From the NCBI RefSeq assembly GCF_017916505.1, contig NZ_JAFMSZ010000001.1, positions 62,001-126,000 on the forward strand: 64,000 nt of DNA, given 5' to 3'. Made by a program: the position numbers and the translations under genes. Every line of letters starts with the position of its first letter. The stretch's first letter is position 1. The DNA is from Naasia sp. SYSU D00057 (GTDB taxonomy: Bacteria; Actinomycetota; Actinomycetes; Actinomycetales; Microbacteriaceae). This document shows positions 34,950-42,523 of this stretch, one piece after another. The notes under the pieces are model-generated. The model was given only the letters and a program-made list of their open reading frames with translations. It did no database searches and was not told the origin of the DNA.

Positions 34950-36599
34950 ATGACCTACTCCAGCACCCCGGCTCCGGCCGACTCCGCCCGCGCCGGACAC
35001 GGCGCCTCGTCCGCTCCGGCCGCCGGCCGGGCGCGACGCTCCACCCGCTCGGCGCGGCTGCGCCGCGGCGCGGCCACCCTGATCGCGGTGCCCGCGACGG
35101 CGCTCGCCCTCACCTCCTGTTTCGCGAACCCCCTCGCCGGCGCGGCCGGCGGAGGCGGCACCAAGGACGACGGCACGGTGGGCTTCGACGGCGTCCAGTC
35201 CGCGACGATCCAGATCGAGTCGGTCGGCACGTTCGTGTCCCCGGAGGGGGCCTTCGAGGCGGCCGGCCGCGGCTCGGGCTTCATCATCGACGAGAGCGGC
35301 CTCGCCGTGACGAACAACCACGTCGTCGTCGGCGCCGGCACGCTGAAGGTCTGGCGGGGCGGCGACCAGTCGGAGACGCTCAACGCGAAGATCCTCGGCT
35401 CAAGCGAGTGCCTGGACCTCGCGGTCATCGACCTCAGCGGCGACGAGTACCCGACGCTCGGCTGGTACGAGGGCGAGACGAAGGTCGCGACCGACGTCTA
35501 CACCGCCGGCTTCCCCCTCGGCGACCCGACGTTCAACATGACCCGCGGCATCATCTCGAAGGCCGACACGGCGATGGACACCCAGTGGGCCTCCATCGAC
35601 CACGTCATCGAGCACGACGCCCGCATCCGCGGCGGCAACTCGGGCGGCCCCCTCGTCGACACGAAGGGCCGCGTCGTCGGCGTGAACTACGCCGGCAACG
35701 ACACCTACGACCAGAACCTCGCGATCTCGTCGAGCGAGGTGCGCGACGTCGTCGAGCAGCTCGCGGCCGGCGAGAACGTGCTGAGCCTCGGCATCAACGG
35801 CACGGCGATCACCGACGAGGAGGGCAACGGCCTCGGCATCTGGGTGAACTCGATCGCCTCAGGCGGCATCGCGGACGAGGCCGGCGTGCAGCCGGGCGAC
35901 CTCCTCACCCGCATGGAGGGCGTCAGCCTCGGCGTCGACGGCACGATGGCCGACTATTGCGACGTCCTCCGGACCCGCGGCCAGGACGCCACCCTCGCGG
36001 TCGACGTCTACCGCCCGTCCGAGGACATCTACTACCGCGGCCAGATGAACGGCGACCCGCTCGAGGCGGTCAGCGTTCCGGTCAGCAATGGCGGAAGCAG
36101 CAGCGGCGGCAACGGCGGCGGGAGCTCCTCCTCGGGCACCTTCACGACCGTGGTCGACGACAGCGGCTCGCTGCAGGCCGAGGTGGACGACTCGTGGGAG
36201 CTCGACACGAGCGCCTTCGAGGCCTTCGACGGCGCCTCGTACGCCCGCATCGAGGCGAGCCCCGACCTGGCCGCCTACGCGGACAGCTGGGACGTGCCCG
36301 GCATGTCGCTGGTCGCCTCGAACGCCGCGACGGCGACGCCCGACGACTGGTTCTCCGCCTACCAGGACCTGGCGGACAGCTCCGGCTGCACGCTCGACTC
36401 GGAGGACGTCTTCGATGACGGCGTCCACGACGCCAGCTACCGCTACTACACCGGCTGCGGCGGACAGGCCGACCTGCTCGTCCTCTCCGGCTACTCGAAG
36501 GCGGGCGACTACCTCGTCACCCTCACCTTCACGATGCTGACGGAGGCCGATGTCGACGCGATGAACCGCGCTGTCGGCAGCTTCTACGCCCAGTTCTAG
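34950..36599 (+). CDS. HtrA/DegP-like serine protease lipoprotein with a novel C-terminal domain
   Basis: 549 residues. An N-terminal signal with lipobox LTSC (near residue 57) after a long basic n-region, a trypsin-like domain with His in NNHVV (near residue 122), Asp in LDLAVIDLSG and Ser in GGNSGGPL, then a PDZ domain (about 290-360, LGIWVNSIASGGIADEAGVQPGD). After a Ser/Gly linker, residues about 400-549 form an extra domain with Trp, Tyr and three Cys (DSSGCTLDSEDV, YRYYTGCGGQ) that I do not recognise. ATG 34950 is leaderless after TAGCGT, with TTGCA site 2 upstream. Envelope quality-control protease. Confidence 0.85.
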   Translation: MTYSSTPAPADSARAGHGASSAPAAGRARRSTRSARLRRGAATLIAVPATALALTSCFANPLAGAAGGGGTKDDGTVGFDGVQSATIQIESVGTFVSPEGAFEAAGRGSGFIIDESGLAVTNNHVVVGAGTLKVWRGGDQSETLNAKILGSSECLDLAVIDLSGDEYPTLGWYEGETKVATDVYTAGFPLGDPTFNMTRGIISKADTAMDTQWASIDHVIEHDARIRGGNSGGPLVDTKGRVVGVNYAGNDTYDQNLAISSSEVRDVVEQLAAGENVLSLGINGTAITDEEGNGLGIWVNSIASGGIADEAGVQPGDLLTRMEGVSLGVDGTMADYCDVLRTRGQDATLAVDVYRPSEDIYYRGQMNGDPLEAVSVPVSNGGSSSGGNGGGSSSSGTFTTVVDDSGSLQAEVDDSWELDTSAFEAFDGASYARIEASPDLAAYADSWDVPGMSLVASNAATATPDDWFSAYQDLADSSGCTLDSEDVFDDGVHDASYRYYTGCGGQADLLVLSGYSKAGDYLVTLTFTMLTEADVDAMNRAVGSFYAQF

Positions 36600-36618
36600 C
36601 CCGACACCCGATCCACCC

Positions 36619-36663
36619 GACGACGCGGCCGGGGCTCCCATAATGGGCCCCGGCCGCGTCGTC
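36619..36663 (+). terminator. Intrinsic terminator after the HtrA-like gene
   Basis: A 17-bp stem (36619-36635 with 36647-36663) of the type GACGACGCGG... with an 11-nt loop containing its own short TCCCA/TGGG pairing. Confidence 0.82.
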
Positions 36664-36684
36664 GTCTGCGCCTGTTTCCCCTGG

Positions 36685-36700
36685 TTGCACCGCGATTGCA
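36685..36700 (+). promoter_or_regulatory. TTGCA-N6-TTGCA direct repeat, site 3
   Basis: TTGCACCGCGATTGCA, units at 36685 and 36696. With the preceding base it matches site 1 at 16 of 17 positions. The end is 39 nt before TAGCGT at 36739. Confidence 0.7.
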
Positions 36701-36738
36701 GGTCGTGCGCGATGGTCCTCCGCCGCGGTCTCCGTCCC

Positions 36739-36744
36739 TAGCGT
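36739..36744 (+). promoter_or_regulatory. -10 of leaderless lipoprotein gene
   Basis: TAGCGT, seven bases, then ATG 36752. Confidence 0.5.
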
Positions 36745-36751
36745 CGAGGAC

Positions 36752-37348
36752 ATGAACCCCTTCCTGCCCCGCCCCGTCCGAGCCTGCGCAGCGGCCGCGA
36801 TCGCCGGCGTCGTCGTCCTCCTGTCCGCCTGCGCCTCCTCCCCGAGTGTCGCCGAACCGGAGCCGGCGCAGACCGCCGCCCCTGCTGAGGCGCCGGCCGA
36901 GGGTGGCGGTCCCGACGCCGACGAGCCCGACGCTGCCGATCCCGACGAGGAGATCCCGGCGGGCTCCGCCGGCTTCTGGCTCGCCTCGCTCGCGAGCAGC
37001 CACGACCACCTGAGGACGACGCTCGGGGAGTGGGACGCCAAGGGCTGCACGGTCGCCGCCGCCATCGACGGCGAGTACCTGTGCACCGGCGCGCTCACGT
37101 CGGCCGCGATGTCCGCCGCCACCGTCGAGGAGCTCTTCGCGTCCGTCGGCGACCAGGGGCTTACGGGCGACGAGCTGCAGGCCCTCGAGCCGGTCCAGGA
37201 GGCCGCCGCGGCCGCCGGTGCGGCAAGCGCCGCCTGGACCGAGGCGGAGTGCAACTGGGAGGCGACCCCGGAGTGCACGCCCGCCGCCAAGGAGTCGCTC
37301 GCCGCGTCCACCGCGCTGCTCGCCGCGCTCGACGCCTGGGGCGCCTGA
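36752..37348 (+). CDS. Putative lipoprotein of unknown function under the TTGCA motif
   Basis: 198 residues. Signal peptide with lipobox LLSAC (Cys 27), then a Glu/Pro/Asp-rich linker and a mainly helical, Ala-rich domain with four Cys (GCTV, YLCTG, AECNW, PECTP) that may form two disulfides outside the membrane. No family recognised. The promoter shares the three-part TTGCA/-10/leaderless layout with the HtrA-like protease immediately upstream, so the two are probably made together under the same signal despite the terminator between them. Confidence 0.72.
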   Translation: MNPFLPRPVRACAAAAIAGVVVLLSACASSPSVAEPEPAQTAAPAEAPAEGGGPDADEPDAADPDEEIPAGSAGFWLASLASSHDHLRTTLGEWDAKGCTVAAAIDGEYLCTGALTSAAMSAATVEELFASVGDQGLTGDELQALEPVQEAAAAAGAASAAWTEAECNWEATPECTPAAKESLAASTALLAALDAWGA

Positions 37349-37388
37349 CGAAGCCTTTCCCGCCCGGCGGCTCCCAGCCGCCGGGCAG

Positions 37389-37394
37389 TAGGCT
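37389..37394 (+). promoter_or_regulatory. -10 of leaderless CDP-alcohol phosphatidyltransferase gene
   Basis: TAGGCT, seven bases, then GTG 37402. Confidence 0.45.
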
Positions 37395-37401
37395 GACCGA
37401 C

Positions 37402-38037
37402 GTGGACGGAGCGCCGCAGCCCGGGCGCGTGCAGCGCCAGCAGGTCAGCGACCGCATCCTCACGCTGCCGAACATCCTCAGCTTCGTGCGGCTCGCGCTC
37501 GTCCCCGTCTTCCTCGTCCTGCTCCTCGACGGGCAGGACCTCGCCGCGCTCATCGTGCTCGTCGTCGCGAGTGCCACCGACTACCTCGACGGCTACCTCG
37601 CGAGGAGGCTCGGCCAGGTCAGCCGCCTCGGCCAGCTGCTCGATCCGGCCGCCGACCGGCTCTACATCTTCGCGGCCCTCCTCGGGCTCGCCGCCCGCGA
37701 GCTGGTGCCCTGGTGGCTCGTCCTCGTGATCGTGGCGCGGGACGTCCTGCTGCTCGCCCTCGGGGTGATCCTCGCGAGCAACGGGTACGGTCCGCTCCCC
37801 GTGCACCACCTCGGGAAGATCGCCACCTTCTGCCTCTTCTACGCGCTGCCGCTCCTCGTGCTCGCCCAGGCGTTCCCCGGGATCGCGCACGTCGTGGGGC
37901 CCATCGGTTGGGCGTTCGGGGCGTGGGGAGCGTTCCTCTACTGGTGGGCGGGCCTCGTCTACGCGGTGGAGACCGCGCGAGTGATCCGCATCCCACGGGA
38001 CGGCGGAGGGTCTCCATCCGCTAGGGTTGTCCGCTGA
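37402..38037 (+). CDS. CDP-alcohol phosphatidyltransferase (PgsA-like)
   Basis: 211-residue membrane enzyme of phospholipid head-group synthesis. The family motif D-x2-D-G-x2-A-R-x8-G-x3-D-x3-D is fully present (DYLDGYLARR...GQLLDPAAD near residues 60-85), and five or six helices follow. PgsA2-like (phosphatidylglycerophosphate or cardiolipin synthesis) is likely by position next to garA, as in mycobacteria, but the exact alcohol substrate is not visible. GTG 37402 is leaderless after TAGGCT. The garA promoter hexamer TAGGGT (38022) lies in its 3' end. Confidence 0.82.
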   Translation: MDGAPQPGRVQRQQVSDRILTLPNILSFVRLALVPVFLVLLLDGQDLAALIVLVVASATDYLDGYLARRLGQVSRLGQLLDPAADRLYIFAALLGLAARELVPWWLVLVIVARDVLLLALGVILASNGYGPLPVHHLGKIATFCLFYALPLLVLAQAFPGIAHVVGPIGWAFGAWGAFLYWWAGLVYAVETARVIRIPRDGGGSPSARVVR

Positions 38038-38052
38038 AGGAGGTAGTCCCCG

Positions 38053-38553
38053 ATGGTCGATTCCCGCGACGCAGCGCCCGGTCGAGGTGGCGATCCGAGG
38101 ACCCCTCGGGTCCCGGATTCGGTGAGCGCGGACACCACCGCGTCCTTCGGTGAGGACTTCCTGGGCCAGGTCGCCGCGCTCGACACCCGCACCAACTCGG
38201 AGGAGCAGGCCGCCATCGCGGCGCTGCCGTCCGGTTCGGCGCTCCTCGTGGTCCGGCGCGGCCCCAACAGCGGTGCCCGGTTCCTGCTCGACGCCGACGT
38301 CACCACGGCGGGCCGGCACCCGAGCTCCGACATCTTCCTCGACGACGTGACCGTCTCGCGCCGTCACGCCCAGTTCATCCGGCGGGGCACCGCCTTCGAG
38401 GTGAAGGACCTCGGCAGCCTCAACGGCACCTACTACGACGGCGTGCGCATCGACAGCGCGCTGCTCACCGACGGTGCCGAGGTCCAGGTCGGCAAGTTCC
38501 GTCTCACCTTCTACGCCTCGCGGCACGACCTGGCCCACGCGGGCGCCCGCTGA
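38053..38553 (+). CDS. garA: FHA-domain regulator of 2-oxoglutarate metabolism (GarA/OdhI-like)
   Basis: 166 residues. The N-terminal region carries the DTTASFGED segment with the two Thr phosphorylated by PknB/PknG in homologues, and residues about 60-160 are an FHA domain (TAGRHPSSDIFLDDVTVSRRH, KDLGSLNGTYYDG). The unphosphorylated protein inhibits 2-oxoglutarate dehydrogenase; phosphorylation relieves this by self-binding. AAGGAGG lies nine bases before ATG 38053. Next to ftsR as in other actinobacteria. Confidence 0.87.
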   Translation: MVDSRDAAPGRGGDPRTPRVPDSVSADTTASFGEDFLGQVAALDTRTNSEEQAAIAALPSGSALLVVRRGPNSGARFLLDADVTTAGRHPSSDIFLDDVTVSRRHAQFIRRGTAFEVKDLGSLNGTYYDGVRIDSALLTDGAEVQVGKFRLTFYASRHDLAHAGAR

Positions 38554-38555
38554 GC

Positions 38556-39257
38556 ATGACGACGTCCGTGGCCCGCGCGCAGGGGGCCAGTGCACCGGCG
38601 TTGCTCAACATCGGACAGGTCCTCGCCAAGCTGAAGCCGGACTTCCCGGACCTGTCGCCGTCGAAGCTGCGGTTCCTCGAGGAGCAGCGGCTGATCGCCC
38701 CGGCGCGCACCGAATCCGGCTACCGCAAGTTCTCGCCGCGCGACCTCGAGCGGCTGCGCCTCATCCTCACCATGCAGCGCGACCACTACCTGCCGCTCAA
38801 GGTGATCCGCTCCTATCTCGCCGACCTCGACGCCGGCCGCAACCCGGCGTGGCCCGGCGCGGCGGCGCAGGCGACGCCGTCCATGCTGGCCGCGGAGCGG
38901 CGCTACAGCCGCGAGGAACTGCTCAAGGAGGCGGGCGCCCCGTCGTCGCTCCTCGACGAGGCGGTCAGCGCCTCCCTGCTGCAGCCGGGTGACACCTTCA
39001 GCGACGACGCGCTCGGCGTTCTCAAGGCCCTCGCCGAGCTGCGCCGCGTCGGCATCGAACCGCGGCACCTGCGCGGCTTCCGGGCCGCCGCCGAGCGGGA
39101 GGCGGGGCTCCTCGAGAGCGCGGTGCTCCCCGCCATCCGGCGCAGGGACGGCGCGAGCAGAGCGCGGGGCGCGGAGCTCGCCCTGGAGCTCGCCGCGCAG
39201 CTCGACGTGGTGCGCGCCAGCCTCATCCGCGGAGCCCTCGAGCGGCTCGGCGCGTGA
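38556..39257 (+). CDS. ftsR: MerR-family regulator FtsR
   Basis: 233 residues. An N-terminal MerR helix-turn-helix (LNIGQVLAKLKPDFPDLSPS, then FLEEQRLIAPARTESGYRKF with wing) and a helical C-terminal part. It corresponds to the gene after garA in mycobacteria and corynebacteria (Rv1828/FtsR), which activates ftsZ. The start at 38556 lies three bases after the garA stop, so the two are co-transcribed. Confidence 0.83.
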   Translation: MTTSVARAQGASAPALLNIGQVLAKLKPDFPDLSPSKLRFLEEQRLIAPARTESGYRKFSPRDLERLRLILTMQRDHYLPLKVIRSYLADLDAGRNPAWPGAAAQATPSMLAAERRYSREELLKEAGAPSSLLDEAVSASLLQPGDTFSDDALGVLKALAELRRVGIEPRHLRGFRAAAEREAGLLESAVLPAIRRRDGASRARGAELALELAAQLDVVRASLIRGALERLGA

Positions 39258-39354
39258 CGCGACACGCCGAAGTCCCAAATCCGGATGTGATTGCCGAGGG
39301 CTCCTCCGCTCGGTACCGTGGAGAAGTCCTCAAGATGAACGGTAGGCACGCCTG

Positions 39355-39900
39355 ATGAAGGAACTCAGCCGCAGCGAAGATCGCTACGATCTCGGGCTGC
39401 TCTTCACGGACGGCATGCCGGACCTGGAGGCAGGTGAGGGCTTCCGCGGCACCATCGCCGCCCGCGCCGCCGGCATCAGCTACCGCCAGCTCGACTACTG
39501 GGCCCGCACCGGCCTCGTCGAGCCCACGATCCGCGGCGCCGCCGGCTCCGGCTCGCAGCGCCTCTACGGCTTCCGCGACATCCTCGTCCTCAAGCTCGTC
39601 AAGCGGCTCCTCGACACCGGCATCTCGCTGCAGCAGATCCGCACCGCGGTGAACCAGCTCCGCGAGGCCGGCATCAGCGACCTCGCCCAGACGACCCTGA
39701 TGAGCGACGGCGCCAGCGTCTACCTCTGCACCTCGAACGACGAGGTCATCGACCTGGTCAGCCGCGGCCAGGGCGTCTTCGGCATCGCGGTCGGCAAGGT
39801 GCTCCGCGAGGTCGAGTCGAGCCTCGTCGAGCTCGACACCCAGGTGCAGGACCCGCAGGACGAGCTCGCCGCTCGCCGAGCCGCCCGCGTCGCCGGCTGA
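39355..39900 (+). CDS. MerR-family regulator (Rv1830-like)
   Basis: 181 residues: GISYRQLDYWARTGLVEPTI with GSGSQRLYGFRDILVLKLVK is the MerR winged helix, followed by a short dimerisation helix and a small C-terminal domain. It occupies the place of the second MerR gene (Rv1830) of the garA region. ATG 39355; a TACCGT-like -10 lies about 40 nt upstream. It ends before a terminator at 39923-39952. Target genes unknown. Confidence 0.8.
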   Translation: MKELSRSEDRYDLGLLFTDGMPDLEAGEGFRGTIAARAAGISYRQLDYWARTGLVEPTIRGAAGSGSQRLYGFRDILVLKLVKRLLDTGISLQQIRTAVNQLREAGISDLAQTTLMSDGASVYLCTSNDEVIDLVSRGQGVFGIAVGKVLREVESSLVELDTQVQDPQDELAARRAARVAG

Positions 39901-39922
39901 GCCCCGCCGAACCACTTCGCAT

Positions 39923-39952
39923 CGAACGCACTCCGCACTCGGGGTGCGTTCG
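39923..39952 (+). terminator. Intrinsic terminator after the MerR gene
   Basis: CGAACGCAC pairs with GTGCGTTCG around a 12-nt loop, followed by TCGTTTCC. Confidence 0.7.
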
Positions 39953-39991
39953 TCGTTTCCGGGCATGGCCCGGGTCTGCCAGGCTCGACGG

Positions 39992-40900
39992 GTGACCGAG
40001 TTCCGTGCTGTGTTCGATGCCGACGTCCGCTTCGCCAACGGGGGAGGGATGACGGTCGAGCGCTTCCGCCTCGACCTGCCCTCCGAGGGGCTCAGCGAGT
40101 CGGACATCGCCCACCTGTTCATCCGCCACCTCGGCCTCGCGATGGTCGGCGAGGTCGAGCTGCGCGGGCTGGAGGTCGTGGAGGAGGCGCACAAGGGCAG
40201 CCGGGGGATCAGCGGGGCGCCCGCGCCCGCCGCCTCGCCCCTCGTCGACCTCAGCCACACCATCCGCGCCGGCCTCGTCACCTATCCCGGGCTGCCCGCT
40301 CCGACGATCACCCCGCACCTGACGCGGGAGGCGTCGCGGAGCGTCTACGCGCCCGGCACCGAGTTCGCGATGGACATCATCACGATGATCGGCAACACGG
40401 GCACCTACCTCGACAGCCCGTACCACCGCTACGCGGGCGGCGGCGACCTCGCGAGCCTCTCGCTCGACCAGCTCGTCGCTCTCAACGCCGAGGTGTTCCG
40501 TCTCACCGACGCGACCGAGCGCGGCATCCCGGCCACCGTCTTCGCGGAGCGCGACGTTCGCGGCGCGGCGGTGCTCCTGCACACCGGCTGGGACCGCCAC
40601 TTCGGCACCGAGCGGTACGGGGAGCCCGCGCCGTTCCTCACCGAGGCCGCGGCGTCGTACCTCGTCGACCAGGGCGTGCGACTCGTCGGCATCGACTCCC
40701 TCAACATCGACGACACGTCCCCGGACGCGGGCGGCCGCCGCCCGGCGCACTCGCTCCTCCTCGCGGCCGGCGTCCCGGTCGTCGAGCACCTCACCAACCT
40801 GGGGCAGGTGCCGGCGAGCGGGGCGATGTTCTCCGCCGTGCCGCCGAAGGTGGAGGGGTTCGGCACTTTCCCGGTGCGCGCGTTTGCGGTGCTGCCGTAG
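39992..40900 (+). CDS. Atypical cyclase-family (kynurenine formamidase-like) protein with an N-terminal add-on
   Basis: 302 residues. Residues about 1-85 are an additional small domain (FRAVFDADVRFANGGGMTVE, HLFIRHLGLAMVGEVEL) not found in standard formamidases. Residues about 90-302 are the cyclase fold, with LVDLSHTI at the start and LLHTGWDRHFG, GIDSLNIDD, HSLLLAAGVPVVEHL. The metal signature HxGTHxDxPxH reads NTGTYLDSPYH, so two His metal ligands are replaced while Asp and the last His remain. GTG 39992 follows CAGGCT by six bases. Function may differ from formamide hydrolysis. Confidence 0.77.
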   Translation: MTEFRAVFDADVRFANGGGMTVERFRLDLPSEGLSESDIAHLFIRHLGLAMVGEVELRGLEVVEEAHKGSRGISGAPAPAASPLVDLSHTIRAGLVTYPGLPAPTITPHLTREASRSVYAPGTEFAMDIITMIGNTGTYLDSPYHRYAGGGDLASLSLDQLVALNAEVFRLTDATERGIPATVFAERDVRGAAVLLHTGWDRHFGTERYGEPAPFLTEAAASYLVDQGVRLVGIDSLNIDDTSPDAGGRRPAHSLLLAAGVPVVEHLTNLGQVPASGAMFSAVPPKVEGFGTFPVRAFAVLP

Positions 40901-41120
40901 GGGGCGGGGTCGGAGCTGGATCGGTGGGGGCGGCGGGGTCTAGTCGGCCGGCTGGCGGGGTGCGGCGATTCCGGGTGCCAGTTGCGGGAGTCGTTGGGTG
41001 CGGCCTGGTGATCGGATGGCCGGGTGTCGAGTGCCTGTTGCGTGGGTTGCCCGGCTGGGTGAGTCGGCTTAACACGGTGCCGGGGGTGGTTGCTCGGGCG
41101 CGTGCGTCGCGTTCGAGGAG

Positions 41121-41420
41121 TTCGGCGGCACTTCGGCGTCGAGTGCACCCGGAAACGCCACTCGGATTCCTGCTGAAGCACCGAGTGCTCCCTGAAACAC
41201 CGAGAGCACCCTGGGCAACGGGCGCGCTCGGTGCTTCGGGGCGCACTGGGCGATCAGGCGCCGGGTTCGTCGCGTCCGGGTGTTCCGGCGGAGCTTCCGC
41301 GCCGAGTGCGCCCTGAAACGCCACTCGGATTCCTGCTGAAGCACCGAGTGCTCCTCGAAACACCGAGAGCACCCTGGGCAACGGGCGCGCTCGGTGTTTC
41401 GGGGCGCACTCGGCGATAGA
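41121..41420. repeat. Palindromic repeat, copies C1 and C2, as a 163-bp tandem duplication
   Basis: Two near-identical units with a 163-bp period (for example ACGCCACTCGGATTCCTGCT at 41155 and 41318). Each contains CACCGAGTGCTC, CACCGAGAGCACCCTGGGCA and GCGCGCTCGGTG blocks that fold as in copies A, B and D. 40901-41608 holds no gene; besides this it has a second tandem repeat (41442-41514). Confidence 0.82.
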
Positions 41421-41441
41421 GCGCGGTGCGAGGCACCCGTA

Positions 41442-41514
41442 CGGTGCGTGACGCATCCCGAGACCGACCCACCCACGCGGTGCGCGACGCATCCCGAGAA
41501 CCGAGCCACCCGCG
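41442..41514. repeat. 36/37-bp tandem repeat
   Basis: CGGTGCGTGACGCATCCCGA and its continuation at 41442-41477 is repeated with few changes at 41478-41514; a third, degenerate copy may precede it (from about 41421). Confidence 0.75.
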
Positions 41515-41608
41515 CCGTAGCAAGCCTCCCGGCCACCCCACCGACGCGAGCCGCCGACGCACGCCAACTATCCCGCCACCCCGCGCACCCGCAGAGGGCG
41601 GCAGCGCG

Positions 41609-42442
41609 TCAGACGGTCGGCGTCGGCGTGGTGTGCGTCTCCAGCTCGGCGTACTCGCCGACGCGGCCCGTGCGGAGGACGCGGTCGAGGAGCTGGTCGA
41701 ACATGCGCGCCATCTCCTGGGCGCTCTCGCCCGGCCAGATGTGCAGCGGCTTCGCCGCGCCCTGCGCCTGCTGCAGCGACGTGCGCTCGGGCAGGTGCGG
41801 GCTCAGCACGAGCGGGCCGAACATGTCGCGCAGCTCCTTGATGCGGAACTGGTGCTCGAGCGACTGCATGCGCGCGCGGTTGACGATGATGCCGAGGGGC
41901 TGGAGGCGCGGGCTGAGGCCGCGGCGGATCTCCTCGATCGCGCGGAGGGCGCGGTCGGCGGCGGCGACGGAGAAGAGGCCCGGCTCGGTGACGACGGCGA
42001 CGCGGTCGCTCGCCGCCCACGCGGTGCGGGTCAGGGCGTTGAGGGACGGGGCGCAGTCGATCAGCACCAGGTCGTAGTCGTGCTCGACGCTCGCGAGCGC
42101 CTCCTCGAGCTTCCAAATGTCCCGGATGCTCGGGTGGGGGCCGTCGAAGTTGATCGCGGACGGGCTGCCCACCATCACGTCGATCGTGCCGGAACGGCCG
42201 CGGGTCCACCCGCTGGGCGCGATCGCGGCGCGGACGACCTTCTCCTTGGGGGAGGCGAGCACATCCGCGACGTTGAGGTGGCCCTGAACCTGCACGTCCA
42301 TGCCGGTCGAGACATCGGACTGCGGGTCGAGGTCCACGACGAGGGTGCGCAAACCCTTCGCGAAGCCGGCGGATGCGAGGCCGAGGGTGACGGTGGTCTT
42401 GCCCACTCCACCCTTCAGGGAGGAGACGCTCAGCACATGCAC
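41609..42442 (-). CDS. ParA/Soj-family ATPase (orphan)
   Basis: 277 residues. Deviant Walker [16 protein letters not shown] (near residue 8), VVDLDPQSDVSTGM, Walker B LVLIDCAPSLNALT, and the later VNRARMQSLEHQ. A MinD/ParA-type membrane or DNA-positioning ATPase. There is no parB or parS-like site nearby, so it is not the chromosomal parAB pair. The start is taken at GTG 42442 because TAACGT (42455-42450) lies seven bases upstream; GTG 42448 is the alternative. Divergent from pyruvate carboxylase. Confidence 0.82.
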   Translation of the reverse strand: MHVLSVSSLKGGVGKTTVTLGLASAGFAKGLRTLVVDLDPQSDVSTGMDVQVQGHLNVADVLASPKEKVVRAAIAPSGWTRGRSGTIDVMVGSPSAINFDGPHPSIRDIWKLEEALASVEHDYDLVLIDCAPSLNALTRTAWAASDRVAVVTEPGLFSVAAADRALRAIEEIRRGLSPRLQPLGIIVNRARMQSLEHQFRIKELRDMFGPLVLSPHLPERTSLQQAQGAAKPLHIWPGESAQEMARMFDQLLDRVLRTGRVGEYAELETHTTPTPTV

Positions 42443-42449
42443 GGGCACA

Positions 42450-42455
42450 ACGTTA
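42450..42455 (-). promoter_or_regulatory. -10 of leaderless parA-like gene
   Basis: Minus-strand TAACGT, seven bases, GTG 42442. On the other strand, TAGTCT at 42463-42468 may serve pyruvate carboxylase. Confidence 0.4.
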
Positions 42456-42523
42456 GCGCCAGTAGTCTGGGCACACCCACAACGACGATCCATTCGGCGA
42501 GGACCGCCGGGGGAAGGGCACGT

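Noticed and set aside
41121-41514. Repeat island as an insertion sequence
   Set aside because: No transposase frame and no terminal inverted repeats with target duplication; it consists only of palindromic and tandem repeats.
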